Part shown: one piece after another, positions 32,374 to 47,116 of the stretch
Position numbering within the stretch: the first letter of the stretch is position 1
How the letters are laid out: every line of letters starts with the position of its first letter
Assembly: GCA_012026885.1 (NCBI GenBank)
Contig: VEPL01000029.1
Location: 391,760-455,759, forward strand
Reading direction: 5' to 3'
DNA length: 64,000 nucleotides
Origin: Betaproteobacteria bacterium
GTDB lineage: Bacteria; Pseudomonadota; Gammaproteobacteria; Burkholderiales; Rhodocyclaceae
Translations under genes and position numbers: made by a program
The notes under the pieces: generated by a model
Told to the model about the DNA's origin: nothing
What the model saw: the letters and a program-made list of their open reading frames with translations, nothing else
Databases searched by the model: none

Positions 32374-33960
32374 ATGGAAACCGTCAACGACCTCTGGGCG
32401 CGGCTCGACCAGCTCAACGACATCGGCGCCGCGCTGTCGCGCGAAAAGAACCTCGGTCTGCTCCTCGAGAAGATCCTGCTCGCCGCCAAGGAAATCACAC
32501 ATGCCGACGGCGGCACGGTGTACCGGGTATCGGCCGACCGCCAGCATCTCCATTACGAAATCGTCCGCACCGATTCGCTGAACATCGCCTTCGGCGGCAG
32601 CGCCCGCGAGGCGACGTCGGGCATCTTCCCGGACCTGCCGCTCTACCTGCCGGACGGTTCACCGAACAACCACATGGTCGCGGCCTATTCGGCGCTGCAG
32701 GCTTGGACGGTCAACATCCCCGATGCCTACGAGGCCGAGGGCTTCGATTTCTCGGGGACACGCAAGTTCGACGCCCGCACCGGCTACCGCTCGCAGTCCT
32801 TCCTGACGGTACCGATGAAGAACCACGAGAACGAGATCATCGGCGTCCTCCAGCTGATCAACGCGATCTCCCCGAAGACCGGCAAGACGGTCGCCTTCTC
32901 GGCCCAGGACCAGAGGCTGGTCGAGTCGCTCGCCTCGCAGGCGGCCGTCGCGCTGACCAACCGCATGCTCATCGAGCAACTGGAGAACCTGTTCGAGTCG
33001 ACCATCCGCATGATCAACACCGCGATCAACGAGAAGTCGCCGTACACCAATGGCCATTGCGAGCGCGTACCCGAACTGACGATGATGATCGCCGAGGCGG
33101 TCGACAGCGAGACGCAAGGCCCGCTCGCCGACTTCAGCATGAGCGATGCCGACCGCTACGAGCTGCGCATCGCCTCGCTGATGCACGACTGCGGCAAGAT
33201 CACGACCCCCGTGCACGTCGTCGACAAATCGACCAAGCTGGAAACCATCTACGACCGTATCCACCTGATCGACGCCCGCATCGAGATCGTCCGCCGCGAT
33301 GCCCGCATCCGTAAGCTCGAGGCCGTCGTCGCCGGCAAGCCCAAGGCGGAAGCCGAAGCCGAATGGGAGGCGTTCACGGCGACACTCGACGATGACCGCG
33401 CACTACTCATCAAGTCGAACATCGGCGGCGAGCGGATGCACCAGGAGGATGTCGACCGCATCCGCCAGATCGCCAGCCGCTACCGCTGGCATGACGCCGT
33501 CGGCGTAGAGCACCCCCTGCTCGACGAGGACGAGGTCGAGAATCTGACGATCGTCGCCGGCACCCTGACCGCCAAGGAACGCAACGTCATCAACTACCAC
33601 ATCGTCGCGACGATCAAGATGCTCGAATTGCTCCCCTGGCCGCGCCACCTGAAGCGCGTACCGGAGTTCGCCGGCGGTCACCACGAGCGCATGGACGGGC
33701 GCGGCTATCCGAAGGGCCTGCGCGGCGACCAGATGAGCGTGCAGGCGCGCATGATGGCGATCGCCGACATCTTCGAGGCGCTGACCGCGGCCGACCGTCC
33801 CTACAAGAAGCCGATGAAGGTCAGTCAGGCCCTGTCCATCCTCGAGTCGTTCAAGAGCGGCGGCCACATCGATCCCGAGTTGTACGACGTCTTCGTCCGC
33901 CGTCAGGTCTACCAGCGCTACGCCAAGGCCTACCTGAAGCCGGAACAGCTCGACGTGTAG
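32374..33960 (+). CDS. GAF-HD-GYP phosphodiesterase-like protein with an extended HD-GYP domain
   Basis: 528 residues, cytosolic. N-terminal GAF domain (about 20-195), a linker helix, then an HD-GYP domain with the metal dyad HDCGK (His271-Asp272) and HHERMDGRGYP (His436 onward), both intact, which predicts c-di-GMP hydrolysis. About 165 residues separate the two motifs, roughly 100 more than in typical HD-GYP proteins; the extra part is charged and helical (EAVVAGKPKAEAEAEWEAF). It starts 38 bp after the cyclase, with Shine-Dalgarno AAAGGAAG, so a shared transcript is possible. Confidence 0.9.
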   Translation: METVNDLWARLDQLNDIGAALSREKNLGLLLEKILLAAKEITHADGGTVYRVSADRQHLHYEIVRTDSLNIAFGGSAREATSGIFPDLPLYLPDGSPNNHMVAAYSALQAWTVNIPDAYEAEGFDFSGTRKFDARTGYRSQSFLTVPMKNHENEIIGVLQLINAISPKTGKTVAFSAQDQRLVESLASQAAVALTNRMLIEQLENLFESTIRMINTAINEKSPYTNGHCERVPELTMMIAEAVDSETQGPLADFSMSDADRYELRIASLMHDCGKITTPVHVVDKSTKLETIYDRIHLIDARIEIVRRDARIRKLEAVVAGKPKAEAEAEWEAFTATLDDDRALLIKSNIGGERMHQEDVDRIRQIASRYRWHDAVGVEHPLLDEDEVENLTIVAGTLTAKERNVINYHIVATIKMLELLPWPRHLKRVPEFAGGHHERMDGRGYPKGLRGDQMSVQARMMAIADIFEALTAADRPYKKPMKVSQALSILESFKSGGHIDPELYDVFVRRQVYQRYAKAYLKPEQLDV

Positions 33961-34020
33961 TTCCCGTTGGCCCGCCGGACACCTCAGGGCACTGCGCAAG
34001 CGCTTGATTTGGCAAGGAGT

Positions 34021-34044
34021 TCGCCGAAAGCGAGCGGCGATTTT
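34021..34044 (+). terminator. Probable rho-independent terminator after the HD-GYP gene
   Basis: A 6-bp stem (TCGCCG / CGGCGA) with an 8-base loop is followed by TTTT. Short but well placed, 60 bp after the HD-GYP stop and just before the mnmG promoter. Confidence 0.5.
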
Positions 34045-34046
34045 CC

Positions 34047-34076
34047 TTGTGCGACAGGGGGGTTAGCCCGTAAAAT
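34047..34076 (+). promoter_or_regulatory. Sigma-70-type promoter of mnmG-rsmG-parAB
   Basis: TTGTGC (34047-34052), 18 bp, TAAAAT (34071-34076). The -10 is strong. The ATG of mnmG at 34113 leaves a short leader of about 30 nt. Confidence 0.55.
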
Positions 34077-34112
34077 CCGGCTCCCCCCACCGTTGCGCCG
34101 AGCGCGCCGCCC

Positions 34113-36011
34113 ATGCTCTATCCCACCCGTTTCGATGTCATCGTCGTCGGCGGCGGTCACGCCGGCACCGAGGCCGCGCTCGCCGCGGCGCGGGCGGGTG
34201 CGCATACGTTGTTGCTGACCCACAACCTCGATACGCTGGGGGCGATGAGTTGCAACCCGTCGATCGGCGGCATCGGCAAGGGCCACCTGGTGCGCGAGGT
34301 CGATGCGCTGGGTGGCGCGATGGCGGCGGCGACCGACGAAGCCGGTATCCAGTTCCGCATCCTCAACGCCTCCAAGGGCCCTGCGGTGCGCGCGACCCGT
34401 GCCCAGGCCGACCGCGTGCTGTACAAGCAAGCCATCCGCGGTCGACTGGAAAACCAGCCCAACCTGACCATATTCGCCCAGGCTTGCGATGACCTGATCG
34501 TCGAAGGCGACAACGTGTGCGGCGCAGTGACGCAACTCGGCATCCGCTTTCTGGCCGATTCCGTGGTGTTGACCGCAGGCACTTTTCTCAACGGCAAGAT
34601 CCACGTCGGGCTGGAGAACTACACCGGCGGCCGCATGGGCGACCCCCCGTCGGTGTCGCTGGCCGCCCGGCTCAAGGAACTGGACCTGCCGCAGGGCCGC
34701 CTGAAAACCGGCACGCCACCGCGCCTGGACGGTAAGACCATCGACTTCTCGGTGATGGAAGAACAGCACTCGGACGACCCGCTGCCGGTCTTTTCCTTCC
34801 TCGGTAACACTGCCCAGCACCCGCGCCAGTTACCGTGCTGGATCACCGAAACCAACGAGCGCACGCACGACATCATCCGCAGTGGGCTGGACCGTTCGCC
34901 GATGTACACTGGCGTCATCGAGGGCGTCGGGCCGCGCTACTGTCCTTCGATCGAGGACAAGATCCACCGTTTTGCCGACAAGGACCAGCACAACGTCTTC
35001 CTCGAGCCGGAAGGCCTGACCACGCACGAGATCTACCCCAACGGCGTGTCGACCAGCCTGCCCTTCGACATCCAGCTGGCACTGGTCCGCTCGATCCGCG
35101 GCATGGAGAACGTGCACATCCTGCGTCCCGGTTACGCCATCGAATACGATTTCTACGACCCGCGCGGCCTCAAGGACACGCTCGAAGCCAAGGCCATTCG
35201 CGGCCTGTTCTTCGCCGGCCAGATCAACGGCACCACCGGCTATGAAGAAGCCGCTGCGCAGGGCCTCTTGGCCGGCATCAACGCCGTGCGCTACGTGCGC
35301 GGGGAAGAGGGCTGGTGTCCGAAGCGCAACGAGGCCTATCTCGGCGTGCTGGTCGACGACCTGATCACGCGCGGCGTCTCAGACCCCTACCGGATGTTCA
35401 CCAGCCGCGCCGAGTACCGCCTCAGCCTGCGCGAGGACAATGCCGACCTGCGCCTGACCGAACAGGGGCGCAAACTCGGCCTGATCGACGACGTGCGCTG
35501 GAACGCCTTCTGCCGCAAGCGCGACGCCATCGCTGCCGAGCGGGAGCGCCTCAAATCGACCTGGGTCAATCCGAAGATCACCCCGGCCGAGGACTGCATC
35601 CGCGTGCTCGGCAAGCCGATCGAGCACGAATACAACCTGTTCGAACTGCTGCGCCGACCCGAGGTTGCCTACACGACATTGCTGACCTTGCCCGATTGCG
35701 GTCGACCCGAAAATTCACCCGAAATCGACGACGCCATCGTCGAGCAACTGGAGATTTCCGCCAAGTACCAAGGCTACATCGACCGCCAAGCCGAGGAAGT
35801 CGCGAAATCCGCCAGCTACGAGAACACCGTGCTGCCGCCCGACCTCGACTACGCATCGGTCGCCGGGCTGTCCAACGAGGTCCGGCAGAAGCTCGCCCAG
35901 CACAGGCCGCAGACCATCGGCCAGGCCTCGCGCATCCAGGGAACCACGCCGGCGGCGATCTCTCTGCTGCTCATCCACCTGAAGCGTTTCAACCTCTCGC
36001 AGGCGGCATGA
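34113..36011 (+). CDS. mnmG: tRNA uridine-5-carboxymethylaminomethyl(34) synthase MnmG
   Basis: FAD enzyme that with MnmE modifies U34 of certain tRNAs. 632 residues, normal length. N-terminal FAD motif [16 protein letters not shown], then [22 protein letters not shown] and the C-terminal tRNA-binding helical domain ([18 protein letters not shown]). The stop overlaps the rsmG start (ATGA). The order mnmG-rsmG-parA-parB is typical of an origin-proximal region. Confidence 0.98.
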   Translation: MLYPTRFDVIVVGGGHAGTEAALAAARAGAHTLLLTHNLDTLGAMSCNPSIGGIGKGHLVREVDALGGAMAAATDEAGIQFRILNASKGPAVRATRAQADRVLYKQAIRGRLENQPNLTIFAQACDDLIVEGDNVCGAVTQLGIRFLADSVVLTAGTFLNGKIHVGLENYTGGRMGDPPSVSLAARLKELDLPQGRLKTGTPPRLDGKTIDFSVMEEQHSDDPLPVFSFLGNTAQHPRQLPCWITETNERTHDIIRSGLDRSPMYTGVIEGVGPRYCPSIEDKIHRFADKDQHNVFLEPEGLTTHEIYPNGVSTSLPFDIQLALVRSIRGMENVHILRPGYAIEYDFYDPRGLKDTLEAKAIRGLFFAGQINGTTGYEEAAAQGLLAGINAVRYVRGEEGWCPKRNEAYLGVLVDDLITRGVSDPYRMFTSRAEYRLSLREDNADLRLTEQGRKLGLIDDVRWNAFCRKRDAIAAERERLKSTWVNPKITPAEDCIRVLGKPIEHEYNLFELLRRPEVAYTTLLTLPDCGRPENSPEIDDAIVEQLEISAKYQGYIDRQAEEVAKSASYENTVLPPDLDYASVAGLSNEVRQKLAQHRPQTIGQASRIQGTTPAAISLLLIHLKRFNLSQAA

Positions 36012-36634
36012 GCACGACCACGACGATCAGCCTGGAACAGGGTCTCGCCGAACTCGGCCTCGACCTGCCCGGGGAAGCGCAGCAGAAGCTGCTCGCCTTC
36101 CGCGACCTGCTGCTCAAGTGGAACAGGACCTACAACCTGACCGCGCTGCGCGACCCGGACCAGGCCGTCTCGCACCACCTGCTCGACTCGCTGGCCATCC
36201 TGCCGCACATTGGTTCCGGAGACCTGCTCGATGTCGGTTCCGGCGGCGGCCTGCCCGGCCTCCCGCTCGCCATCGCCCGGCCGGACCTGCCAGTGACGCT
36301 GGTCGATACGGTGCAAAAGAAAACGACCTTCCTGCAACAAGCAGCGATCCAGCTAGGCCTGACGAACGTCACGGTCCGCCACGCCCGGGTTGAGGAATTG
36401 TGCGGCACCTTCGCGCAGATCACCTCGCGCGCCTTCGCCGACCTGGCTGCCTTCGTCGGGCTCACGCGTCACCTGCTGACACCCGGCGGCCGCTGGCTGG
36501 CGATGAAGGGCGTGCGCCCCGACGCGGAAATCGCTGCGCTGCCGGCCGGCATCGTCGTCGACCAGGTCATTCCATTACACGTACCCGGCCTCGACGCCGA
36601 ACGCCGCCTCATCATCCTGAAAGCGGGCTCATGA
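36008..36634 (+). CDS. rsmG: 16S rRNA m7G527 methyltransferase RsmG
   Basis: 208 residues; SAM-binding motif [31 protein letters not shown] near the N-terminus. Methylates G527 of 16S rRNA. It overlaps mnmG and parA by 4 bp each. Confidence 0.97.
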   Translation: MSTTTTISLEQGLAELGLDLPGEAQQKLLAFRDLLLKWNRTYNLTALRDPDQAVSHHLLDSLAILPHIGSGDLLDVGSGGGLPGLPLAIARPDLPVTLVDTVQKKTTFLQQAAIQLGLTNVTVRHARVEELCGTFAQITSRAFADLAAFVGLTRHLLTPGGRWLAMKGVRPDAEIAALPAGIVVDQVIPLHVPGLDAERRLIILKAGS

Positions 36635-37392
36635 AAGTTCTCGCCATCACCAACCAGAAGGGCGGCGTCGGGAAAACCACGACCGCCGTCAATCTGGCCG
36701 CCTCGCTCGCCGCCGAGGGCAAGCGCGTGCTGCTCATCGACATGGACCCGCAGGGCAATGCCACCACCGGCGCCGGCATCACCAAGAAGGAAGCGCTGCC
36801 CACCGTCTATCAACTGCTGATCGGTTCAGCCACGCTCGTCGAAGTCTGCTTCAAGACCGAATTCGGCTTCGATGTCCTGCCGGCCAATCGCGAACTCGCG
36901 GGTGCCGAGGTCGAGCTGATCGAACTCGAGCAGCGCGAATACCGCCTCAAGAAGGCGATGCAGCAGAACCACGACGAGTACGATTTCGTGCTAATCGACT
37001 GCCCGCCGGCGCTCAACATGCTCACCGTCAATGCGCTGGTCGCTGCCGACTCCGTGCTCATCCCGATGCAGTGCGAGTACTACGCGCTCGAAGGACTTTC
37101 CGACCTCGTCGAGACCCTGCGCAAGGTGCGTCACCACCTCAACTCGCGCCTCGAGATCGAAGGCCTCCTGCGCACCATGTACAACGGCCAGAGCACGCTG
37201 ACCCAGCAGGTCTCCAGCGAACTCGAAAGTCACTTCGGCAGCAAGGTCTACAAAACCATCGTGCCGCGCAACGTCCGCCTCGCCGAAGCGCCGTCCTACG
37301 GCAAGCCGGTCATCGCCTTCGACAAAAACTCAAAGGGCGCGCAGGCCTACAGCGCGCTCGCCCAGGAAATTCTTGAAAGGGTCGCCCAATGA
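36631..37392 (+). CDS. parA: Chromosome partitioning ATPase ParA (Soj)
   Basis: 253 residues with deviant Walker A KGGVGKTT at the N-terminus, [12 protein letters not shown], and [13 protein letters not shown] Walker-type ATPase that moves ParB-parS complexes on the nucleoid. It overlaps rsmG and parB by 4 bp each (ATGA). Confidence 0.97.
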   Translation: MKVLAITNQKGGVGKTTTAVNLAASLAAEGKRVLLIDMDPQGNATTGAGITKKEALPTVYQLLIGSATLVEVCFKTEFGFDVLPANRELAGAEVELIELEQREYRLKKAMQQNHDEYDFVLIDCPPALNMLTVNALVAADSVLIPMQCEYYALEGLSDLVETLRKVRHHLNSRLEIEGLLRTMYNGQSTLTQQVSSELESHFGSKVYKTIVPRNVRLAEAPSYGKPVIAFDKNSKGAQAYSALAQEILERVAQ

Positions 37393-38243
37393 TCAAGATG
37401 AAAGGACTCGGCCGCGGCCTCGACGCGCTGCTTGCCGGCAGCGACGCGAAGGCCGATGACGAACTGCGCAACCTGCCCGTCGAACGCCTCAGGCCGGGCA
37501 AGTACCAGCCGCGCACCCACATGGACCAGGAGTCGCTCGTCGAACTTGCCGCCTCGATCAAGGCCCAGGGGGTGATGCAACCCATCCTCGTGCGCGCCGT
37601 CGACCCCACCCCTGGCGCCGAGCGCTACGAGATCGTCGCCGGCGAACGGCGCTGGCGTGCCGCCCAACTCGCCGGGCTCGCCGAGGTACCGGTTCTCGTG
37701 CGCAGCATCCCGGATGATCAGGCGCTGGCGATGGCGCTGATCGAGAACATCCAGCGCGAAAACCTGAACCCGCTCGAGGAGGCGCACGGGCTGCAGCGGC
37801 TGATCGATGAATTCGGCCTGACCCACCAGCAGGCCGCCGACGCCGTCGGCCGCTCGCGCCCGGCGACATCCAACCTCCTGCGCCTGCTGCAGCTCAAGCA
37901 ACCGGTCCAGGATCTGCTGATGGCCGGCCAGCTCGACATGGGTCACGGGCGCGCCCTGCTGCCGCTCCCAGGCGCCCAACAGGTTGCGCTCGCCCAGCGC
38001 ATCGTCCAGAAAGGCCTATCGGTACGCGAAGCCGAGCAACTGGTCAGCGACCTGCTCAACCCCCCGCGTAAGGCTGCGCCGAAGCCGGTGGACCGCGATC
38101 TCCTGCGTCTTCAGGAAGAACTGTCGGACGGTCTCGGTGCCAGCGTCGCCATCCGTTCGAACCGCAAGGGCGCTGGCAAGGTGACCATCGAGTTCGGCAG
38201 CCTCGAACAGTTGGACGGCCTGATCACCCGCCTGCGCAGCTAG
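37389..38243 (+). CDS. parB: Chromosome partitioning protein ParB (Spo0J)
   Basis: 284 residues, N-terminal GLGRGLDALL, CTPase/ParB nuclease-like domain with GERRWRAAQLAG and ENIQRENLNPLEEA, then the HTH (LTHQQAADAVGRSRPATSNLLRLL) that binds parS. No parS-like palindrome (TGTTTCACGTGAAACA) was found nearby by eye. Confidence 0.97.
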   Translation: MIKMKGLGRGLDALLAGSDAKADDELRNLPVERLRPGKYQPRTHMDQESLVELAASIKAQGVMQPILVRAVDPTPGAERYEIVAGERRWRAAQLAGLAEVPVLVRSIPDDQALAMALIENIQRENLNPLEEAHGLQRLIDEFGLTHQQAADAVGRSRPATSNLLRLLQLKQPVQDLLMAGQLDMGHGRALLPLPGAQQVALAQRIVQKGLSVREAEQLVSDLLNPPRKAAPKPVDRDLLRLQEELSDGLGASVAIRSNRKGAGKVTIEFGSLEQLDGLITRLRS

Positions 38244-38303
38244 CATCCGGCGCTCCGAAAGACGCTGGAATGCCCGAAAATTGCCTTTTGTGCAACGCAG
38301 CAA

Positions 38304-38332
38304 TTGACTCTTCTATAGGACTTCGCTACACT
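38304..38332 (+). promoter_or_regulatory. Strong sigma-70-type promoter of the atp operon
   Basis: TTGACT (38304-38309), 17 bp, TACACT (38327-38332): five of six bases match consensus at -35 and four of six at -10, with optimal spacing. It lies 26 bp before the GTG start of atpI, the expected place for the atpIBEFHAGDC transcript. Confidence 0.75.
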
Positions 38333-38358
38333 CGCGAAGTTTTCGGTCGGGGTATGTC

Positions 38359-39532
<1,174 letters not shown>

Positions 39533-39565
39533 GCTTCAGCAGTATCCCGTAGTTTTCAACCCTAA

Positions 39566-39859
<294 letters not shown>

Positions 39860-39899
39860 GCATCCGCGCGCCTGAAACCCTTATCACCAGGAGGTTAGC

Positions 39900-40370
39900 G
39901 TGAGCATTAACGCTACACTGATTGGCCAGGCCATCTGGTTCGCGATCTTCATCTGGATCACGATGAAGTATGTCTGGCCGCCGCTGCAGAAGGCGATGGC
40001 CGACCGTCAATCCCAGATCGCCGAAGGCCTGGCTGCGGCCGAGCGCGGCAAGCACGAGCAGGAGCTCGCTGCCAAGCGTTCCGCCGACGCGTTGCGCGAG
40101 GCCAAGGAGAAATCCGCGGATCTCGTGGCGCAAGCCGAAAAGCGTGCGCAGCAGATCGTCGAAGAAGCCAAGGGCAACGCCAAGGTCGAGGCCGACAAGG
40201 TCGTCGCCGGCGCCAAGGCCGAGATCGATCAGGAAGTCGAACGCGCCAAGCAGCAATTGCGCGAACGCGTCGCCGAGCTGGCGGTCGCCGGTGCCGAGAA
40301 GATCCTGCGCAAGGAAATCAACGCGTCCGTGCATGCCGACATGCTGGTCGCCCTGAAACAGGATCTGTAA
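39900..40370 (+). CDS. atpF: ATP synthase Fo subunit b (GTG start)
   Basis: 156 residues, one N-terminal membrane helix ([19 protein letters not shown]) followed by a long charged coiled coil, the stator stalk. GTG start at 39900 with Shine-Dalgarno AGGAGG. Confidence 0.97.
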   Translation: MSINATLIGQAIWFAIFIWITMKYVWPPLQKAMADRQSQIAEGLAAAERGKHEQELAAKRSADALREAKEKSADLVAQAEKRAQQIVEEAKGNAKVEADKVVAGAKAEIDQEVERAKQQLRERVAELAVAGAEKILRKEINASVHADMLVALKQDL

Positions 40371-40373
40371 GCG

Positions 40374-40910
40374 ATGGCTGAATCCGTCACTATCGCCCGC
40401 CCCTACGCCGAGGCCCTTTTCCGGGCAGCGAAGGAAAGCGGCAATCTGGCCAAGTGGGCCGGGCAGGTTTCCCTGCTCGCCCAGGTGGCTGCCAATCCCG
40501 AGGCCCGTGCGGCCATCGGCGATCCCAACGTGGCGGCCCCGCAACTGGTCGACCTCTTCCGGTCTGCCTGCGGTACGGCGGTAGATGCGGAGCTGTCGAA
40601 TTTCATCCAGCTGCTGGCCGGCAATGACCGCCTGGGGCTGCTACCCGAGATTGGCGCCCTCTTCGAAAGCTACAAGAACGCCGAGGACGGCACCAAGCCG
40701 GCCGAGATCGTTTCGGCTTTCCCGATCGACGCAGCCCAGGTCAACGCCCTGATCCCGCAACTCGAGGGGCTCTTCAAGAGCAAGCTCGAGGCATCCGTTT
40801 CGGTTGATCCGGAACTCATTGGCGGCATCAAGGTAATCGTCGGCGACCAGATGCTGGATGCTTCAGTCCGTGGCAAGCTCGACGCCATGGCGACGGCACT
40901 GAACAACTAG
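40374..40910 (+). CDS. atpH: ATP synthase F1 subunit delta
   Basis: 178 residues, N-terminal helical domain (TIARPYAEALFRAAKES) and C-terminal DPELIGGIKVIVGDQMLDASVRGKL. Links the b-stalk to F1. It starts 3 bp after atpF. Confidence 0.97.
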   Translation: MAESVTIARPYAEALFRAAKESGNLAKWAGQVSLLAQVAANPEARAAIGDPNVAAPQLVDLFRSACGTAVDAELSNFIQLLAGNDRLGLLPEIGALFESYKNAEDGTKPAEIVSAFPIDAAQVNALIPQLEGLFKSKLEASVSVDPELIGGIKVIVGDQMLDASVRGKLDAMATALNN

Positions 40911-40919
40911 GAGAATTTC

Positions 40920-42458
<1,539 letters not shown>

Positions 42459-42472
42459 TCTAGGAGAACGCC

Positions 42473-44774
<2,302 letters not shown>

Positions 44775-44799
44775 CGCGTCGCCAGCTTAGGAGCCAGAC

Positions 44800-45225
44800 A
44801 TGGCAATTTCTGTACATTGCGACGTCGTCAGCGCCGAGGAGTCGATCTTCTCGGGCGTGGTGGAGTTTGCCGTGTTTCCCGGCGAGGCCGGCGAGCTCGG
44901 CATCCTCCCGCACCACACGCCGCTGCTCACCCGCATCAAGCCGGGCACCATCCGCCTGAAGGTCATGGGCCAGAACGAATTCGAACTGGTCTATGTCTCC
45001 GGCGGCATGCTGGAAGTCCAGCCCGACATGATCACGGTCCTGGCCGACACGGCCATCCGTGCCCATGACCTGGACGAAGCCAAGGCCCTCGAAGCCAAGA
45101 AGCGCGCCGAGGAGGCCCTGGCCAACCGTCAGGCCGAGATGGATTACGCCGCTGCGGAATCCGAGCTCGCCCAGGCGATCGCCCAGCTACAGGCCATCCA
45201 GCGCCTGCGCAAGTCGGTGCACTGA
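44800..45225 (+). CDS. atpC: ATP synthase F1 subunit epsilon
   Basis: 141 residues: N-terminal beta-sandwich ([16 protein letters not shown]) and a C-terminal helical hairpin rich in Ala/Glu/Gln. Last gene of the operon, followed by a terminator. Confidence 0.97.
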   Translation: MAISVHCDVVSAEESIFSGVVEFAVFPGEAGELGILPHHTPLLTRIKPGTIRLKVMGQNEFELVYVSGGMLEVQPDMITVLADTAIRAHDLDEAKALEAKKRAEEALANRQAEMDYAAAESELAQAIAQLQAIQRLRKSVH

Positions 45226-45246
45226 GCAGGAACCACATCCTGTCGC

Positions 45247-45275
45247 AAAAAAGGGTGGCTGCGGCCACCCTTTTT
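45247..45275. terminator. Bidirectional terminator between atpC and ubiJ
   Basis: Stem GGGTGGC / GCCACCC with TGCG loop, flanked by A and T tracts on both sides (extended stem AAAAAGGGTGGC). It can end both the atp transcript and the convergent ubiE-ubiJ transcript. Confidence 0.93.
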
Positions 45276-45295
45276 CATTCCCGGACGCCGAACCG

Positions 45296-45886
45296 CTAGT
45301 GCTTGCTCAACAGGGCGATGCGCTTCTCGAGGCGTGCGCAGTCGTCGCGCAGCCCATCCACCGCGCGGCCGAAATCGGCAACCTCCCGGCTCGGGACGAT
45401 GGTGCCCGATTCCTCGGTCAGATACTCGGCGACATTGCCGCCCAGGCGGGCGACCGCTTCGCGCTGCCAGGCAAATGCGGAACGTAGCCCCTGAGCAATG
45501 CGGCGGGCCGGGATGTCGCCGAGGACATCGGCGAGGTCGGCCTCGAAATCCCAGCGCAAATTGCGGAACACGAAGGCCAGAGTCTCGGCGAAACGCACCG
45601 AGCCCGTGATGCGTGCCGTCGAGAAGGCGCTCTCCGGCGCAGTCAGCAGACGTCCGGCCGCGTCGTCTCCGAGTTGGATGACCACCGCTGGTTCCGTTTC
45701 CGGCGGCTCGCCGACAACACTGCCCGCGGCATCGATCCCCAGCGCGACCGACAGCCCTCCCGCTTCGATGCGGAAATGCTCGCCGGCATGCGCAGTCAGC
45801 CGCTCGCGGGCCCACGCTTCACGCACGAGCAGATGGTTCAGTATCCGCGCGGCCGCCTGGCCGCTACCGGGTATCGCGGTCGACAC
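45296..45886 (-). CDS. ubiJ: Ubiquinone biosynthesis accessory factor UbiJ (SCP2 domain)
   Basis: 196 residues from GTG 45886 (GAGG 7 bp upstream; TTG 45892 is too close to it). An SCP2-like N-terminal part (about 1-110) and a C-terminal coiled-coil-like region (about 140-196). UbiJ helps organise late ubiquinone synthesis steps. It follows ubiE by 9 bp, the usual gene order, although ubiB is not next to it here. Confidence 0.85.
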   Translation of the reverse strand: MSTAIPGSGQAAARILNHLLVREAWARERLTAHAGEHFRIEAGGLSVALGIDAAGSVVGEPPETEPAVVIQLGDDAAGRLLTAPESAFSTARITGSVRFAETLAFVFRNLRWDFEADLADVLGDIPARRIAQGLRSAFAWQREAVARLGGNVAEYLTEESGTIVPSREVADFGRAVDGLRDDCARLEKRIALLSKH

Positions 45887-45895
45887 CGGCAATCC

Positions 45896-46636
45896 TCAGA
45901 ATTTGAAGCCGCGATGCAGGGCAACGACCCCCATCGCCAAGTTGAAATATTCGACCTGCTCGAGACCGGCCGTCTCCATCATCGCCTTCAGTTCTTCCTG
46001 CCCCGGATGCATCCGGATCGACTCGGAAAGGTAGCGGTAGCTCTCCTCGTCATTGGTGACCAGCTTGCCGACGCGCGGGATGACCTGGAACGAGTAGAGG
46101 TCGTAGAGCGGCGCCAGCGGCTTCCATATCTGCGAGAACTCGAGGACGAGAAGGCGGCCGCCGGGGCGCAGGACGCGGTGCATCTCGGCGAGCGCGGCAT
46201 CCTTGTGGGTCATGTTGCGCAGCCCGAAGGCGACAGTGACGCAATCGAACCAGTCATCGGGGAAGGGTATCTTCTCCGCGTTGCACTGCACCGCCGGCAC
46301 GAGGAACCCCTTGTCGAGCAGGCGGTCGCGCCCTCGGGCGAGCATCGCATTGTTGATGTCGGTCAGCCAGACCTGCCCGCTCGGCCCGACCCGCCGGGCA
46401 AAGGCCAGCGACAGGTCGCCGGTGCCACCGGCAATGTCGAGCACCCGGGACCCCTCGCGCACGCCGCTGCGCTCGATCGCGAAGGCCTTCCACATACGGT
46501 GCATGCCGGCCGACATGAGGTCGTTCATCAGGTCATAGCGGCTGGCAACCGAGTCGAAAACGTCGGCGACGCGCCGCTCCTTTTCCCGCTCGGCGACGGT
46601 TTCGTAGCCGAAATGCGTGGTTTGCTGTTCAGTCAT
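45896..46636 (-). CDS. ubiE: Ubiquinone/menaquinone C-methyltransferase UbiE
   Basis: 246 residues from ATG 46636; SAM motif [18 protein letters not shown] and [19 protein letters not shown]. Methylates the quinone ring in ubiquinone (and menaquinone) synthesis. The longer frame upstream is the shadow of the DUF971 gene. Confidence 0.97.
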   Translation of the reverse strand: MTEQQTTHFGYETVAEREKERRVADVFDSVASRYDLMNDLMSAGMHRMWKAFAIERSGVREGSRVLDIAGGTGDLSLAFARRVGPSGQVWLTDINNAMLARGRDRLLDKGFLVPAVQCNAEKIPFPDDWFDCVTVAFGLRNMTHKDAALAEMHRVLRPGGRLLVLEFSQIWKPLAPLYDLYSFQVIPRVGKLVTNDEESYRYLSESIRMHPGQEELKAMMETAGLEQVEYFNLAMGVVALHRGFKF

Positions 46637-46640
46637 GATG

Positions 46641-47060
46641 TCAGTGATGGTGACCGCAGCTGCCGCCCTGCGGACGGGAAGTCGTATCCACGTCGCGCGA
46701 CAGGCCCTGCGCCTCGATCTGCTTGAGGTATTCCTGCCACAGCTCGTCGCGGTGACGGCCGAGGTTGTAGAGCAGGTCCCACGAATACAGCCCGCTATCG
46801 TGGCCGTCCGAGAAGACGAAACGTACGGCGTAGGTGCCGACCGGCTCGATGCGCTCGATCTCGACCTCGCGCTTGCCGGTCTGCAGGGTTTCCTGTCCCG
46901 GACCGTGGCCGCGCGCTTCGGCCGACGGGGTGAACACGCGCAGGAACTCACATGCGAGCTCGAAACGCTCGCCGTCGTCGTAAGCAATCTCGACCAGACG
47001 CGACTTCCGGTGCAGCCGGATGTCGGTCGGTATCGGGGTATCGGCAGCGATGCCAGCCAT
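46641..47060 (-). CDS. DUF971 protein (gamma-butyrobetaine-hydroxylase N-terminal-like)
   Basis: 139 residues with the DUF971 fold pattern: [22 protein letters not shown] at the start, then [33 protein letters not shown]. The C-terminus ends GGSCGHHH, a possible metal-binding tail. Its 4-bp gap to ubiE marks a conserved betaproteobacterial pair. DUF971 domains occur in iron-sulfur-related proteins; the exact role is unknown. Confidence 0.87.
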   Translation of the reverse strand: MAGIAADTPIPTDIRLHRKSRLVEIAYDDGERFELACEFLRVFTPSAEARGHGPGQETLQTGKREVEIERIEPVGTYAVRFVFSDGHDSGLYSWDLLYNLGRHRDELWQEYLKQIEAQGLSRDVDTTSRPQGGSCGHHH

Positions 47061-47116
47061 GCGGTGAACCTCCCGGTCAAATAGCCCTGCAGTTTACCGC
47101 AGCCGGCGCCCGGCGG

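Noticed and set aside
33961..34112. parS or DnaA-box cluster (origin of replication) near mnmG
   Set aside because: No TGTTTCACGTGAAACA-like palindrome or TTATCCACA boxes were seen in this gap.
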